From: Litsea cubeba
Lineage: Eukaryota > Streptophyta > Magnoliopsida > Laurales > Lauraceae
DNA length: 64,000 bases
NCBI GenBank assembly: GCA_012931725.1
Contig: CM022951.1
Span: 6,015,546-6,079,545 of the forward strand
Direction: 5' to 3'
Below are positions 32,798 to 44,275 of this stretch, piece by piece (position 1 is the stretch's first letter; each line of letters opens with the position of its first letter). Made by a program: the position numbers and the translations under genes. The notes beneath the pieces are model-generated. The model was not told where the DNA came from and did no database searches. It saw nothing but the letters and a program-made list of their open reading frames with translations.

Positions 32798-34871
32798 ATG
32801 AAGATGAGAGGACCCAATAATGATTCAAAAGAGAGCCCTGAACAACAAAAGGGAACCCTTGGTGACAGCAATCGAATTAGCTCTTTACCGGACTCTATTT
32901 TACTGCACATCCTCTCTTTCATGGACACAAATGATGCAGTTTGCACAGGCATTTTGTCAAAAAGTTGGAGGCACCTTTGGACTTCCGTTCCAAATCTCAA
33001 CTTTGTACAACGTTGTCGTCGAAATAAGGATCGATGTGCTTATGATGCTAATTTCAACTTTTTGGAAGCATATGTCAACTTTGTGGATGAGACACTGCCT
33101 TGACATGTTGCTTCAAATATCCACAAGTTTAGCCTCTCCTTCTCATACTCTAAGAAGTATGAATCTCATGTAAATGGTTGGATTCTTTTTGCTGCATCAA
33201 GAGGGGTTCAGGAAATCGACCTGGAGTTCTATGGAAAAGAATCCTACATCTTGCCCTCTTGGCTATTTACATATGACAAGTTGGTTTCATTGAAGCTGCA
33301 TATATCTGTCATTCAAGTTCCTATAGCTGTACACCTCAGTTCACTCTGTGTTTTATCTCTATCATGTATTGGTTTGGATGACAACTTGATTAAAGCATTG
33401 TTGGATGGGTGCCCTCTGCTTGAAGATTTAGCTAAGACATATTGCAAATGTGATGGTGCGCTCTGCATTTCTTCTTCAAATATGCGACTAAAGTGTTTAA
33501 GCATTAAAAACTGTTGCAGTAATGGGGTTAATGGGGTTGGGCTCGAAGTTTAAGCCCCAAGTATTCAAATCTTGAATCTCTCTGAGGTAACATGGAAAGC
33601 TGAATATCATATAAAAGATGTGCTATCTTTCAGCAAAACCAACCTTGATCTCAGATTTCAGCTGGTTGATTACAACTCTCGGCTCATTCTCCATTCTTTG
33701 CTTAATGATCTTCGCTGTTCCAAAGTGCTTAATCTATCCAACTATTGTACTCAGGTATAAATGGTGGCACTTAAACTTGTGGCATTTTCCGATAATCTCT
33801 ACAGGATTTAAGCTTAGCTGTTGTGTTTGTGCATTGATTTGATAGATACTCTAAGGGCATGTTCTTGCAATGCATTTTCCTTGGAAGATTATTATTTTTT
33901 TTCTCAAGAGTAGATAGTTTTTCATTGTTCCATTCCATGCTTGCATATAATAATGTTTTAATTTTCTTAGCTATAGATTATCAGATTTGATGAAGAGCAA
34001 CCTATCTGAGTATTTAGCTTAGGATAGATTGGAATGGAGAAATAGAATTCATGTAACTGACCCCAACATGGTCGAGACAAGGCTTTGCTGCTACTGCTGA
34101 TGATGATGAGGATGATGGGAGCCATTCTCTTATTTTTTCTGAAAGTATATTAAGACCCCTTTAGTTAGAAAACCATTTTTTGCAGTTCTTATACAAGATG
34201 TGGAATCACATTTAAGCAAGGGAAGAGTTTTGTGTCCCAAAAAAAAAAAATTGGAAACTAAAATTGCAGAAGATCGTCATATTAGGTTGTGTGGTGATAG
34301 AGAACTTATCTGTCAATGAGCGATGAGTGGAGAAGTAGAAATCTAATATTTGACCCAAGATAGATAGGATACAGATTTGATCATATGATGATTATTTTCT
34401 TTAAAAAAAAACCACTTTCGCTTTTGTAGCTTTATTGAATGAAGTTTTACCATAAATTGACTAGAATGTATCTACTATCTAGGACCTGATTGGACCCGAC
34501 TTGTACTAGTTATGGTCCAAGTTGGAAGTAGATGGGTTGGGTTTGGGTCTTCTTGAGCTTGAAGTTGACAAGCCTGAATGCTATAATGATGATGATGAAC
34601 CTGACTTTAACATGAATAATATTATACTATATTTTACATGATTTAGGTTATACAAGTGGGTTGATGGTGGTTTAATTATGGACCTGAATTAATGACACTC
34701 AAGAATGGATTAAAGATAGAACCATGTTCTTCTAAACTGAACTAAGAGCCCTTTATTATGAAGGGAGATACGAATGTCAATAAAAAGGATTCATTTTGTA
34801 ATCCCACTCCCAATACATCTTGTATGTATAGGATCATAAAATGATACATTGTCTCCAATTTTAATCGATCT

Positions 34872-35374
34872 TGATGATGCCAAAAAGGGTAAATTCGGAC
34901 ACCACCGGTCAGATAATTAATGCTGTGCAGTAAATGAAGAGAGATGAGAGATTTATAGTGGTTCAGTCAAGCGCGACCTACGTCCACTTCAAAATGGTGA
35001 TGTTTGATTAATGTAGAGAGTTACAGATATGAGAAAGTAGGGAAAACCATCCTCTCTCAAGTGATGAGAGGGCTCTATTTATAACCTTTCCCAACCAGGT
35101 GGGGATGCGATCAGTTCAACGTCTCTTTGGAGCCTCAGTCGTGTCCTCGAGGAACGAGTCAGGTGGGAGGCAGGTGAGATCTTCTCCGTGAGATTTGGTA
35201 AATGCAGGTGAGGGGAGGACTTCGTCGCGATGACTTGGAGCCTGAGGTGACGAGGCTTCGTTTAACAAAACCCGGATCTCAACGGAGCTATTCTGGCCTG
35301 ACCCACGATCCTAGACGGACCAGGTCACTTGGACCTGACTCATTACCGCGATCCGGATTGGGCTTGACTCATCA
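34872..35374 (-). repeat. 3' LTR (minus-strand polarity)
   Basis: Starts TGATGAGTCAAGCCC and ends TTTTTGGCATCATCA on the minus strand. It contains a TATAAATAGAG box (35074-35084), the presumed LTR promoter. The polypurine tract lies directly outside at 35375-35395. Confidence 0.93.
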
Positions 35375-35504
35375 TTTGCCCCCCCAATGCCCCGTGCCCA
35401 AATAATTTTTTGAAAGGGGGGCATTGGTAGATTCAGGTCTCTTCTCCCTCCAAAATCTTTTTCCTATTTTCCGGTTTTAATCCAGGTCTGGGCGAGCATC
35501 AGAA

Positions 35505-36085
35505 CCGGAGAAGCCTGGGCGCCCAGGGAGAGATGGCCTGGGCGCCTGGGGAGAAGGTCTGGGCGCCCGGGGGAGTCTGGGCGCCCGGGGAGAGAAGGCT
35601 GGGCGCCCGGGGGACTCTGGGCGCCCGGGGAGATGGGCCTGGGCGCCCGGGGAGAAAGTCCTGGGCCCCCGGGGTTTTTGGCCTGGGCACCCGGGGAGAA
35701 AGTCCTGGGCACAGAGGAGACTGGCGGGCGCCCCTGCGCTGCTGGGCGAGGAGTCAGTGTGGGTGATGGGCGTCCCTGCGCTGGGCGTTGCGCAGGGTGA
35801 TGCCGCGCAGGGCGAGGGCGACAACCCGCGCTGGGCGAGGAGGAGGTGGGCGCCCTGGGCGCCTGAGGAGTGATGGGCGCCCGGGGGAGTGAGTGTCTGG
35901 GCGCCCGGGGAGTGAGGGCCTGGGCGCCCGGGGGAGTGAGTGTCTGGGCGCCCGGGGAGTGAGGGCCTGGGCGCCCGGGGGATTCCTTGGGGCGTGGAGA
36001 GGCCCTTGGGCGCCCGTGGGACTTGGGCGCCCGGGGAGTAGTCCTGGCGAGAGGGGGAGAGAGGGACTTGGGCGCCCAGGTAGCC
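35505..36085. repeat. GGGCGCCCGGGG tandem array in the gag tail and 3' region
   Basis: About twenty copies of GGGCGCCCGGGG or close variants are spaced 15-30 bp apart, often separated by GAGTGAGTGTCTG or AGAAGGTCTG. Related single copies recur at 37080-37170. The core GGGCGCCC is palindromic and very GC-rich against an AT-rich genome. The upper part codes for repeated PGRPS-like residues at the gag C-terminus; the lower part is untranslated. Confidence 0.85.
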
Positions 36086-37490
36086 TCTCTGTCCTGCTTC
36101 GCTTGTTGGTTCTATCCTTTCTTTCCTCTCTGTCTCGCCCCTTCCCGTTGTCGACTGCTCTGGAGGACTCCCCTCGCCTAGCCCTTGTGGTATCTTCAGC
36201 TTTTATATACTTCTGAACCTTTGTTAGTAGCTCTGGCATGCTTTTTGGCGGGCGTTTCATCACTGAGAAATGGAATCTCGATGAACGGAGACCTCCGAGG
36301 AAGGCTGTCATGGACACCTTGTCGTCAGGCTCTTCAATTTGAAGTACCTCCTCGTTAAAACGAGTGAGGTAACTCCTGAGGCTTTCATTTGTATCCTGCT
36401 TTATGCTGAGCAGGTGTGTGGCAGGCTTCTGGTGGCGGCGTCCTCCGATGAAATGTGACACAAAGGACTTGCTTAATTCCACAAAGGTGGCAATAGAGGT
36501 ACGGGCGAGATTGGCAAACCACTGCCGGGCGGAACCCTTCAGTGTGGTTGGGAATGCCCTACACATAATCTCGTCAGGGATATTATGCAACTGCATCACG
36601 GTCTTGTAAGTTTCCAGGCGATCCAATGGATCCTTCCTTCCATCGAAGGTCTCCATGGACGGCATTTTGAACCTTCGAGGAAGGGGGTAGTTTACTACAT
36701 CAGACTTGAACGGGGTGTTCGTTCATCTGACGAGATAATCTACTGTCTCTGGGGCCTGCGCCCTCACAGCATCGAAGACGTCCCCGATTTGATTCTGCAT
36801 CTCCTTAAATTTTTCCTCCCATTGATTATGGGGTTCTCTGGAAGGACCAGGGAGATAGCTTTCCTCCCCCACTGTATTATTTTCACTTCCCCCTTCTTGG
36901 AAGTGGGGATCGTCAGCCTGAGGTTCTGCAAACTGGGCTCCACCTGGAGGTGGAGGCACTGCATGATAAGCATGACCTTGAGGATCAACCAGGATCGGGC
37001 CAGGTGGGGGGTCCAAGGAACCGCCGGCAGAGGCATCCTGGGCGCGTTGGGGCGGCATAATCGGGGGAACTCTTCGACCCTGGGCGCCATAGGGATGGGC
37101 GCCCAGGTGATGGAGAATGGGCTAGGCGCCCATATGAAGTCCTCTGCCCTGGGCGCCCAGGGGATGGGCGCCCGGGTGAGGCGCTCCGCTTCGCGGAGCA
37201 GTCGGGCCCCGCAGGCGTGTCGCCTCCTGCTGCTGTATCCCACCGAATGGCGCTCCTCCTTGCCCTGCGAGTATAAGCTGGAGGATTTGCTGGTTTTGAG
37301 TCACCAGCTGCTGCATGGTCTCCATCATTTGCTGTGGAGAGGGAGTAGGAGCGGGAGTAATCGGGACAGGATTACCCGGTGGAGGACCGTTCTCTCCCTG
37401 TCTGGGAGAGTTTGGTTGTACAGTAGGGCCCGGACCCGTAGTTAGGCCAGGGTTGTCCTCTCGTCTTACAGACCTCGTACTGATCACCAT
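35754..37490 (-). pseudogene. Retrotransposon gag, one frameshift and one stop
   Basis: The minus strand opens with ATG at 37490-37488 (MVISTRSVRREDNPGL...), a Pro/Gln-rich head with QQMMETMQQLVTQNQQILQL. A frameshift in the GGGCGCCC region (about 37070-37130) moves into the frame with QWEEKFKEMQNQIGDVFDAV. After a TGA at 36725-36723 comes the gag core: MPSMETFDGRKDPLDRLETY, FPTTLKGSARQWFANL, ELSKSFVSHFIG, LSIKQDTNESLRSYLTRFNE and MTAFLGGLRSSRFHFSV. The tail is a Pro/Arg/Gly-rich stretch encoded by the GGGCGCCCGGGG array, ending at 35754. No zinc knuckle is seen before the stop. Gag forms the cytoplasmic virus-like particle. Confidence 0.88.
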
Positions 37491-37520
37491 GATTCTAAAA
37501 AGGGTTTGAATTTTCTCGAT

Positions 37521-37541
37521 TCCCCACAGACGGCGCCAAAC
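37521..37541 (-). promoter_or_regulatory. Primer-binding site of the gag-only element
   Basis: Immediately inside the 5' LTR the minus strand reads GTTTGGCGCCGTCTGTGGGG. TGGCGCCGTCTGTGGG is a frequent tRNA-primer-complementary sequence in plant Ty3/gypsy elements. It fixes the polarity of the element as minus. Confidence 0.8.
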
Positions 37542-38044
37542 TGATGATGCCAAAAAGGGTAAATTCGGACACCACCGGTCAGATAATTAATGCTGTGCAG
37601 TAAATGAAGAGAGATGAGAGATTTATAGTGGTTCGATCAAGCGTGACCTACGTCCACTTCAAAATGGTGATGTTTGATTAATGTAGAGAGTTACAGATAT
37701 GAGAAAGTAGGGAAAACCATCCTCTCTCAAGTGATGAGAGGGCTCTATTTATAACCTTTCCCAACCAGGTGGGGATGCGATCAGTTCAACGTCTCTTTGG
37801 AGCCTCAGTCGTGTCCTCGAGGAACGAGTCAGGTGGGAGGCAGGTGAGATCTTCTCCGTGAGATTTGGTAAATGCAGGTGAGGGGAGGACTTCGTCGCGA
37901 TGACTTGGAGCCTGAGGTGACGAGGCTTCATTTAACAAAACCCGGATCTCAACGGAGCTATTCTGGCCTGACCCACGATCCTAGACGGACCAGGTCACTT
38001 GGACCTGACTCATTACCGCGATCCGGATTGGGCTTGACTCATCA
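37542..38044 (-). repeat. 5' LTR (minus-strand polarity)
   Basis: Same 503 bp as the 3' LTR with four substitutions (three around 37635-37646, one at about 37930). The TATAAATAGAG box is repeated at 37744-37754. Confidence 0.93.
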
Positions 38045-38049
38045 GATCT

Positions 38050-39446
38050 CAATTGACCCCTTGTTACTGTTCGTAGGAGAAGTGATAGGTAGAGACGATA
38101 TGATTTGAAGATGAACCTGAGACTTTTTGTACCCAAAACAAATGCGCTACATTGTACCCTTTCATTTGTTGTACAGTCCCATGTTTGTTGGTTTGTTTGG
38201 CTTCTTTAATCCATTTGCTTGACTACCTTAAAAATAGTTTGTTCTTTGATGGTTCACTATTTAATGGTCTCTTTCCCAGAGCAAATGTTGTTTGAGCATT
38301 GTGTTCATGTCTCATATGCCTTGCTCTGCTTTCCCATTTGATTGTCCTATAGATTTTCACTCTGCCAAATGATGGAGGTTTGGTGTCAGGCTGTGAGCCA
38401 GTCATATGAACCTGCTATACCAAATTGGCTTTACTTCTTTGTAGATGTATTACTCAACCTACCCCACATTGCAAGTAATTGGTTTTAGATCGTAATGAAA
38501 TTACTAAATCATTTAACTAAGTTCTGGTTTGGTCTGGGCATGGATCCTAGTATTGGGACGTAGACTTGGATTTGGACTCGAATGATCAAGTATAATGGGT
38601 TCTTCATTTACAATTTAGGTCAAACTAGACATTACCCTATCCTTTTCTTTTGCTGGTCTGCGTGTTTCAAGCATCCTACATGTAGCACCACTCTTACTTT
38701 TTGTAAGTTTCTAATAGCAAGTTCTTTCATTCATTTACTGCATCTCCTATGAAAATTAAGATACAATCTTTATAGGGGGGTCCTCCCCTGCACTTCTGCT
38801 CATGCCTGTGGGGCCCACCTGGGACCCCACTTAGGGATGGGACTTTAAATTGCGCCCCCCCCCCCCCCAAAAAAAAAAAAAAAACCTGCTTGTGTACAAT
38901 GACAGAGGCTCGGATCATCATCCTAACCCCTTGATCAACGGCTGACAAGTTTTCACTGTCCAAAATGAGTTGCATAGTTGATCCAACGGTGTGCAGTCTA
39001 TTCAAATGGGTGCCAAACGGGACCCGCGACTATAGGGTGGTTTGGGTTGTCCACTTGGATGGGCCAAAGGTGGAACCCACATGCCCCATCCGCATGAGTT
39101 GAGGGGAGTGCTACCCATCTTTATATGTTCAAATTTAAATTAATAAACCTAAGACAACAGGATTTAGATAAAGCATAGCATCCTTGAGTATCTAGTGTTT
39201 TGGCATCATATCAAGTATGACAAAATACATGGATTATATTTTCTATTTTGGGTATTTTAGTACCCAGCTAATTTCTGTTCTGTGTTGACTTCTGATTGGT
39301 ATGCCCTAATTTTATTTAACATAAAAGATAATAAGAGATCAGAGTCAATCGGTTGTATTTCATTTGTGGATGGGGTATCATAAACAAACTTCGATTTTCT
39401 GTCATATTTCAGGTTTATTATTTTATAGTCTTTGCTGTTTGTATAG
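38050..39446. other. Rest of F-box intron 1
   Basis: Ordinary intron sequence with a mixed C14/A16-type homopolymer tract at about 38857-38884. A moderately GC-rich segment (38760-39110) contains GATCAACGGCTGACAAG and TTGATCCAACGGTGTGCAG, probably an old repeat of its own. No gene is visible. Confidence 0.5.
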
Positions 39447-40158
39447 GTAATGTCCATTCCAACTCTAAAATATCAGCCTTACATCAAGGTCAAGTGTCTT
39501 ATTCTAGAGACAGGATTACAGAAGAAAGACCTTCCAGGTATAGCCAATTTGTTAAGGCTTTCACTTGATCTTGAGACTCTCATCATAAAGTTGATCCCTA
39601 CGTATTCTAGTGTAAGTACCATAGAACTGTGCATCAAGTTTGTTCTCTTATTGGCCTTATTGTTGTCATTATTGTTGTCCTGACTCTATTAACTTCTAAG
39701 CTTTTGAGTTTCTTATTTTGTAGTTTATAAGTCTAACTGTGAATCATACAAATTTTCAGTTGGATATGAAATCCATGAATAAATATAATGATGGAGGATA
39801 TTGGGAACCACCGAAGTTCGCATTCTCATATATGGTGCCTCACCTCAACACCATCAAGATTTCTGGCTTTATGGGACGACGCTGTAGTTCAGAGGCTTTT
39901 TTCCAAAAGAATAATAGTCCGGTGGTTGACAATGACATTGTCAGAACCTTTTTCGAGAAGCAAGATAAGGAAATAGACCTAGTGAGGTTTTTGCTGAAAA
40001 ATGCACTGTCCTTAAAGAAAATGATTATTAATTTCTGTGATAAACCTGATTTTGTGAAGGTGGAAGAGTGGCCAAAGATAATCTTGATGGTAGCTCAGAA
40101 ACTTACTGCTATTCCTAGCGCTTCTTCTTGTGCAGAGCTGTTGTTATCATACAAGTAG

Positions 40159-42020
40159 AGCACTCTGGAGCTCTTTCTTGGATGCAGTTTGTGGGCACTG
40201 TTTTTTACCTCTTAAGGAGAAGTTTGGCTTTTGAAGGTTTGGCATGAGGTTGAATCATTTTGTCCATTAAGATAATCCATTGAATTTCAGGTCTTTCAAA
40301 GTTTATAATATGTACCTTTTGAACCTTTTTATTATTATTATTTTTATTTTGTAATCCACGGTGTAAACAACTTTTTTTTTTTTATTATTATCAAATGTTA
40401 GTTCATCTTCAGTTAGTACAGTTGGTTGGAGACTTTGAGTGGTAGAAATGTTTGTAAAAGAATAGTGGATCGTGAATATCTATAGTTACTGTACTGTCAC
40501 ATATGAGGCTAAAAAGTACATGGTTATGTTAGTCTCTTATTCGTAAAGTTTATTGCTGTGGTACATGTTTAGGGATTCTCTATTGCCAATTTTGCATACA
40601 TTATCACTGTAGTTATGCACTTATAATAACCATTTTTTGGCAATTGTTTTTGGATGGTTTGTATATGTTACGTATTTCAATGTTTAATGTTAATGAATGA
40701 AGTTTGCAGTCCTTTCTCCTCTGATTCATGTTTGTACAATTGAGTGAGAACTTGTCTACAATTCATTGGCTCAATTTATTGATATGATTGGGTCAAATAC
40801 CACATTTCAATCTTGTGATATGGTACCACAAGTTGGAAGTGGAGATTGTTCTTGGCCACGTTAAGGTATAACTTGTTGGAGATCATATTTGTTTAAGCTC
40901 TTACTTGGTGTTAATTAATGTTGTATAAGGGATCCTTGAGGCAGTGGAGAGAAGTTGACAAAATATAATTACTGGTATTAATGTTTCTGCATCGGAACTT
41001 TTCCTCACGGCCAAGACTATGGGATTTTGTTTCTAGAAATAAATCGGTGGTGCTAGATAATGCTTTGGAAAATGCCGAAGTAAGTTGGAAATAGAAGATT
41101 TTAAGTGTAGGAACCAACCTAGGAGTTGGTGGTGTGGTATAGTGCGTGGGTTTTCTCCCCACATCTTGTGTTTGAAACTGCCTCAAATTTGTCCGGTGTA
41201 CATTTGTATGGGTTTAGCGGGTGCCACCCAGGGGATTAGTCTTGTTGGGTCAAAGACCTCAGGGATACCCATGTCATAAAAAAAGAGTGTCGGAAAGCAT
41301 TTTTATTTTATTTTTGTTTTGAGATTAGTAAGAATCAAAGAATCAAATTGATCAAACTCAATGAAGGAAGTATGGCAATTTCACAATAATTGCAAGTGAT
41401 AATTAGGTTCAATCTGGTTGAAAAGGAAGGTAATGCTAATATCAAAATGAATGATTTGGATGCCATAGATTATTTTGATGAATGTTTCTCATTTGTTGGG
41501 CCTAAAGAAAAATATAGTTTCAGCATCTGAATTCACTTTTTTCGATATTTTTTTCTTTGGCAGTTAGATGTAAAGGCTTTGACAATATGAAGAATGTGGT
41601 TGTGGATGTTCTTCTCACGGAAAGGAAGAAGTCATTGTTTGTGATGTTAGCAAGTGAAACATTTTTGTGAGGAAGACGAGGCCAAAAGATGTTATGATGA
41701 TTTTGGCATGGTAGGTTGGGTCACATTGGTTATCAAATGTTGAAAATGATTTCTTTGGACAACATTGATTGACGATGCCCTACTTCTAAATGATATGATG
41801 TATAGTATATCCAGGCATCTTCTATATGGGAGTTCATTGAACCGGAGAACTAAGCCATTTGAGTTGCTTATTCAGATGTGATGGGGCCAATTAAAACACT
41901 AGGTTATAGTGGTTTCACTACATGTTGGCAATAGTGGACGACTTCTTCATGGACACATGGGTTTACCATATAAAGGATAAGAGTAAAGTTGTTTCCAAGT
42001 TAAATTTAGAAACACTATCA
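40159..42020. other. F-box 3' flank with a Copia remnant
   Basis: 40159-41570 shows no reading frame. A degraded Copia fragment occupies about 41580-42010 and is listed separately. From about 42025 the sequence becomes the 3' flank of the duplicated NLR. Confidence 0.5.
41580..42010 (+). pseudogene. Ty1/Copia polyprotein fragment (GAG-pre-integrase and integrase start)
   Basis: Across two or three frames I can read VVVDVLLTERKKSLFVMLAS, WHGRLGHIGYQMLKMISLDN, then NRRTKPFELL, SDVMGPIKTLGYSGFHYMLA and IVDDFFMDTWVYHIKDKSKV. LGH-GY, SDV-GPI-T and DD-xxx-TWVY are classic Copia integrase landmarks. Several frameshifts, no LTRs and no RT: an old truncated relic. Confidence 0.8.
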
Positions 42021-42152
42021 AGATTTACATACAACAATCCCAAATACTATCTCTCACTAGTAACCACTGACAAAATACCTTAAACAATATTTGCTAGAAA
42101 TGGCAAACACCAATCGATGATGGTACACAAATAGAATTCGAACACATAATCA

Positions 42153-43795
42153 CTATACCTTGAAAGCTCTTGGAACATTGAGTTTCACATGCAGGTTGAG
42201 GAACTGCTCTTCCTATTTGAGACTTTTCTTCCATTCTTGATCGCCACAAATTACTATTGTATATAGTTTGTTACCAATGGCTATAGGAAGAAGAAGCTTT
42301 TGCAATAATCGACTACCATGAACTTTCAGCTTCTCCAATGCAGGTAAGTTTCCATTGCAGCTGCACTTCAACTTTGGTAGCTTCAAGACATGCAACTCCT
42401 TCAATTGTGGGAATACGTCCTGCCCTGCCACATCTTCAAACAGTCTCTCCAACTTTTCGCATAATTTGATCTTGAGCTTCTCTCACTTTTCCAAGCAAAC
42501 ACTTAAATAGGAGAGCCTAGGACAGTGCTCCAGATATATGTGTTTGAGACGAGCAAAGCTTTGTTGACCAAGTATTCCCCAGCACAGAGATTTCAAGTTG
42601 GTAAGGTCAAAGACCAGTAGAATCTCTAGCCTGCTCAATGCCTTAACATTTCCAGTTGTTCTTCCAGTGGTGATCAAAGATTGCATATTTTGACATCATT
42701 CAATCCGACACTCTTATGAGATTATCCATATATTTCAACACCCCGAATGCTGTATGGAATATCATTCGTGCTACTAATCACCAAACACATGCCACAGCTT
42801 CTTATGAATTCAGTGAAGTGCTTTGTTCTGCTACATAAATGTCTTTGTAGATGTACTGGGTACTGTTGAAAGGATTATCTGCATCCTTAGGTTTCTGTTG
42901 TCCATGATGATCACATGAGACGACCAAGAATCTAAACTTCCCGAAGTATTTTTCCCACAATTTGGAATCTTCGCTCAAAGTTTGAGATGTTTTATCATCA
43001 CTTACAAAGAATCAATATCCTTGGTTGGAATGGAACTCTGCTGATGCCTTAGTTACATGTCAACCTTGAGAAGCTAGAGTTATTAGATCCTTTGATTTTG
43101 GTACTTGAAAGGTCAAGCATCTATAAATCTTTAGGCAGAAACAACATCTCCAAGGAGTGACAACCCCTTAATGAGAGTTGAGTGAGATTAGAGGCAGTTG
43201 AGTGAGATTAGAGGCATGGCTTTTATTGAGAAAATAATGATTGTGCATCATGTGGAGGGACAATTGTGTTAGTTTAGGTACATGAGATATTTCAAAGAGG
43301 AGCACCTCAAGATTTTGGAGAGCATGTAGCAGATGAATTGGTAGTGTCTCTTAAGGTTGAGCAATTTTCTAGGGTGAGTAATTTAAGGTTGGTGAGGGAG
43401 GACAATGAGGAGGCTAATGATGTGATGCCAGTGTTTGAGAGGTCGAGGACTAGAAGCCCTTGCATGTTCTGGAAGAAGGCATATGGTACCTCTTGCAAGA
43501 GGGGATTTTGAGAAAGAATCAAGGTGGATAGCTTGTGGGTTTTAGGAGGAGAAGCCACATGTGTTGCAAGTGTTGTTCGGTTACCAGCAAGTGATATCCT
43601 CTCAAGGTTGTCTTGCTCCCACTCCTCCACTTTGGGAGCCTCTTCAAGTTCCAAATCCACCTCACCAAGAATCTTCCCCATCCATTAAGAGCTGAGATTA
43701 CCTTGGACCTAATGGATTTAGGAATTTTTATCGAATCATATATCGAGTCATTTTGTTAATTGTCATCATAGCCCGATTCTCAAGCATAGAAAGTA
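42153..43795 (-). pseudogene. NLR pseudogene, 3' part (LRR region)
   Basis: A diverged copy of the intact NLR at 57312-59903: matching segments read SLITTGRTTGNVKALSRLEI, LLVFDLTNLKSLC, VFPQLKELHVLKLPKLKC, LEEAPKVEEWEQDNLERISL and QNMQGLLVLDLSNTGITSL. The stop codon position (42153-42155) and even the 3' flank from about 42025 are shared. Multiple frameshifts and stops, and a deletion relative to the intact gene between about 43080 and 43310, make it non-functional. The copy continues at 53881 after the CACTA element. It lacks the P-loop, kinase-2 and RNBS-B part. Confidence 0.92.
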
Positions 43796-44275
43796 CACTA
43801 CTAGAAAAAAGGGTTTTTATATCGGCTAAAAACCGATATAAAAGACCTATTATATCGGTTTTTGAGTGAATTTCAAACCGATATAAGTACCCCCGATATA
43901 AAAGATAAACGAAACCGATATAATAAGTGTAATATTTCATATCGGTTAAGCCTAAAGCGATGTAATATCATATGTATTTATATCATAAATTATTGTAAAA
44001 CCGATATAACTTATAGCCAAACCGACATAATTAATATATGTTATATCGGTTTCATATGGTTTTTTATATCGGTTTCATAATAACCGATATAATTGATTAA
44101 GAATAACCGATATAAAAAATACGTAATTGGTTTGTTATATCGGTTTCATATGGTTTATTATATCGGTTAAATTATAACCGATATAATTGATTAAGAATAA
44201 CCGATATAAAAAATATGTAATTGGTTTGTTATATCGGTTTCATTAAAAACCGATATAATTTCATAATTTATTTAT
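43796..44275. repeat. Left subterminal ACCGATATAA repeat cluster of CACTA element 1
   Basis: About 18 copies of the 10-bp motif in both orientations. A block of about 87 bp containing TTATATCGGTTTCATATGG … ACCGATATAATTGATTAAGA occurs twice in tandem. The matching cluster is at 53608-53877. Confidence 0.9.

Larger units (their letters stand above)
34872..38044 (-). mobile_element. Young non-autonomous LTR retrotransposon with gag only (TR-GAG type)
   Basis: Two 503-bp LTRs (34872-35374 and 37542-38044) differ at only 4 positions. A perfect 5-bp duplication GATCT flanks the element (34867-34871 and 38045-38049). The polarity is minus: the polypurine tract (GGCATTGGGGGGGCAAA on the minus strand) abuts the LTR at 35375, and the primer-binding region TTTGGCGCCGTCTGTGGGGA abuts the LTR at 37541. 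The interior codes only for a gag protein; protease, RT, RNase H and integrase are absent. That matches the 'TR-GAG' class of non-autonomous Ty3/gypsy-derived elements, which depend on enzymes from a relative. It lies in intron 1 of the F-box gene, opposite to its transcription. Confidence 0.93.
32798..40158 (+). pseudogene. F-box/FBD/LRR gene, two in-frame stops, intron enlarged by an LTR element
   Basis: Exon 1 (32798-33754) encodes the F-box near residues 27-70 (NRISSLPDSILLHILSFM … TGILSKSWRHLWTSVPNLNF) and LRR-like repeats (LPSWLFTYDKLVSLKLHI; LLDGCPLLEDL). Exon 2 (39447-39611) has KYQPYIKVKCLILETGLQ, and exon 3 (39760-40158) ends in an FBD domain (EIDLVRFLLKNALSLKKMII; KLTAIPSASSCAELLLSYK). 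All junctions are GT-AG and phase 0, giving about 506 codons, normal for this family of SCF ubiquitin-ligase adaptors. TGA at 33101-33103 and TAA at 33551-33553 break exon 1. Intron 1 (33755-39446) is swollen by the 3.2-kb gag-only element at 34872-38044. Readthrough or assembly error would be the alternative to pseudogene. Confidence 0.88.

Noticed and set aside
35464..36216. Several Pro/Gly/Arg-rich frames on both strands
   Set aside because: By-products of the GGGCGCCCGGGG array; only the gag frame on the minus strand shows family motifs.
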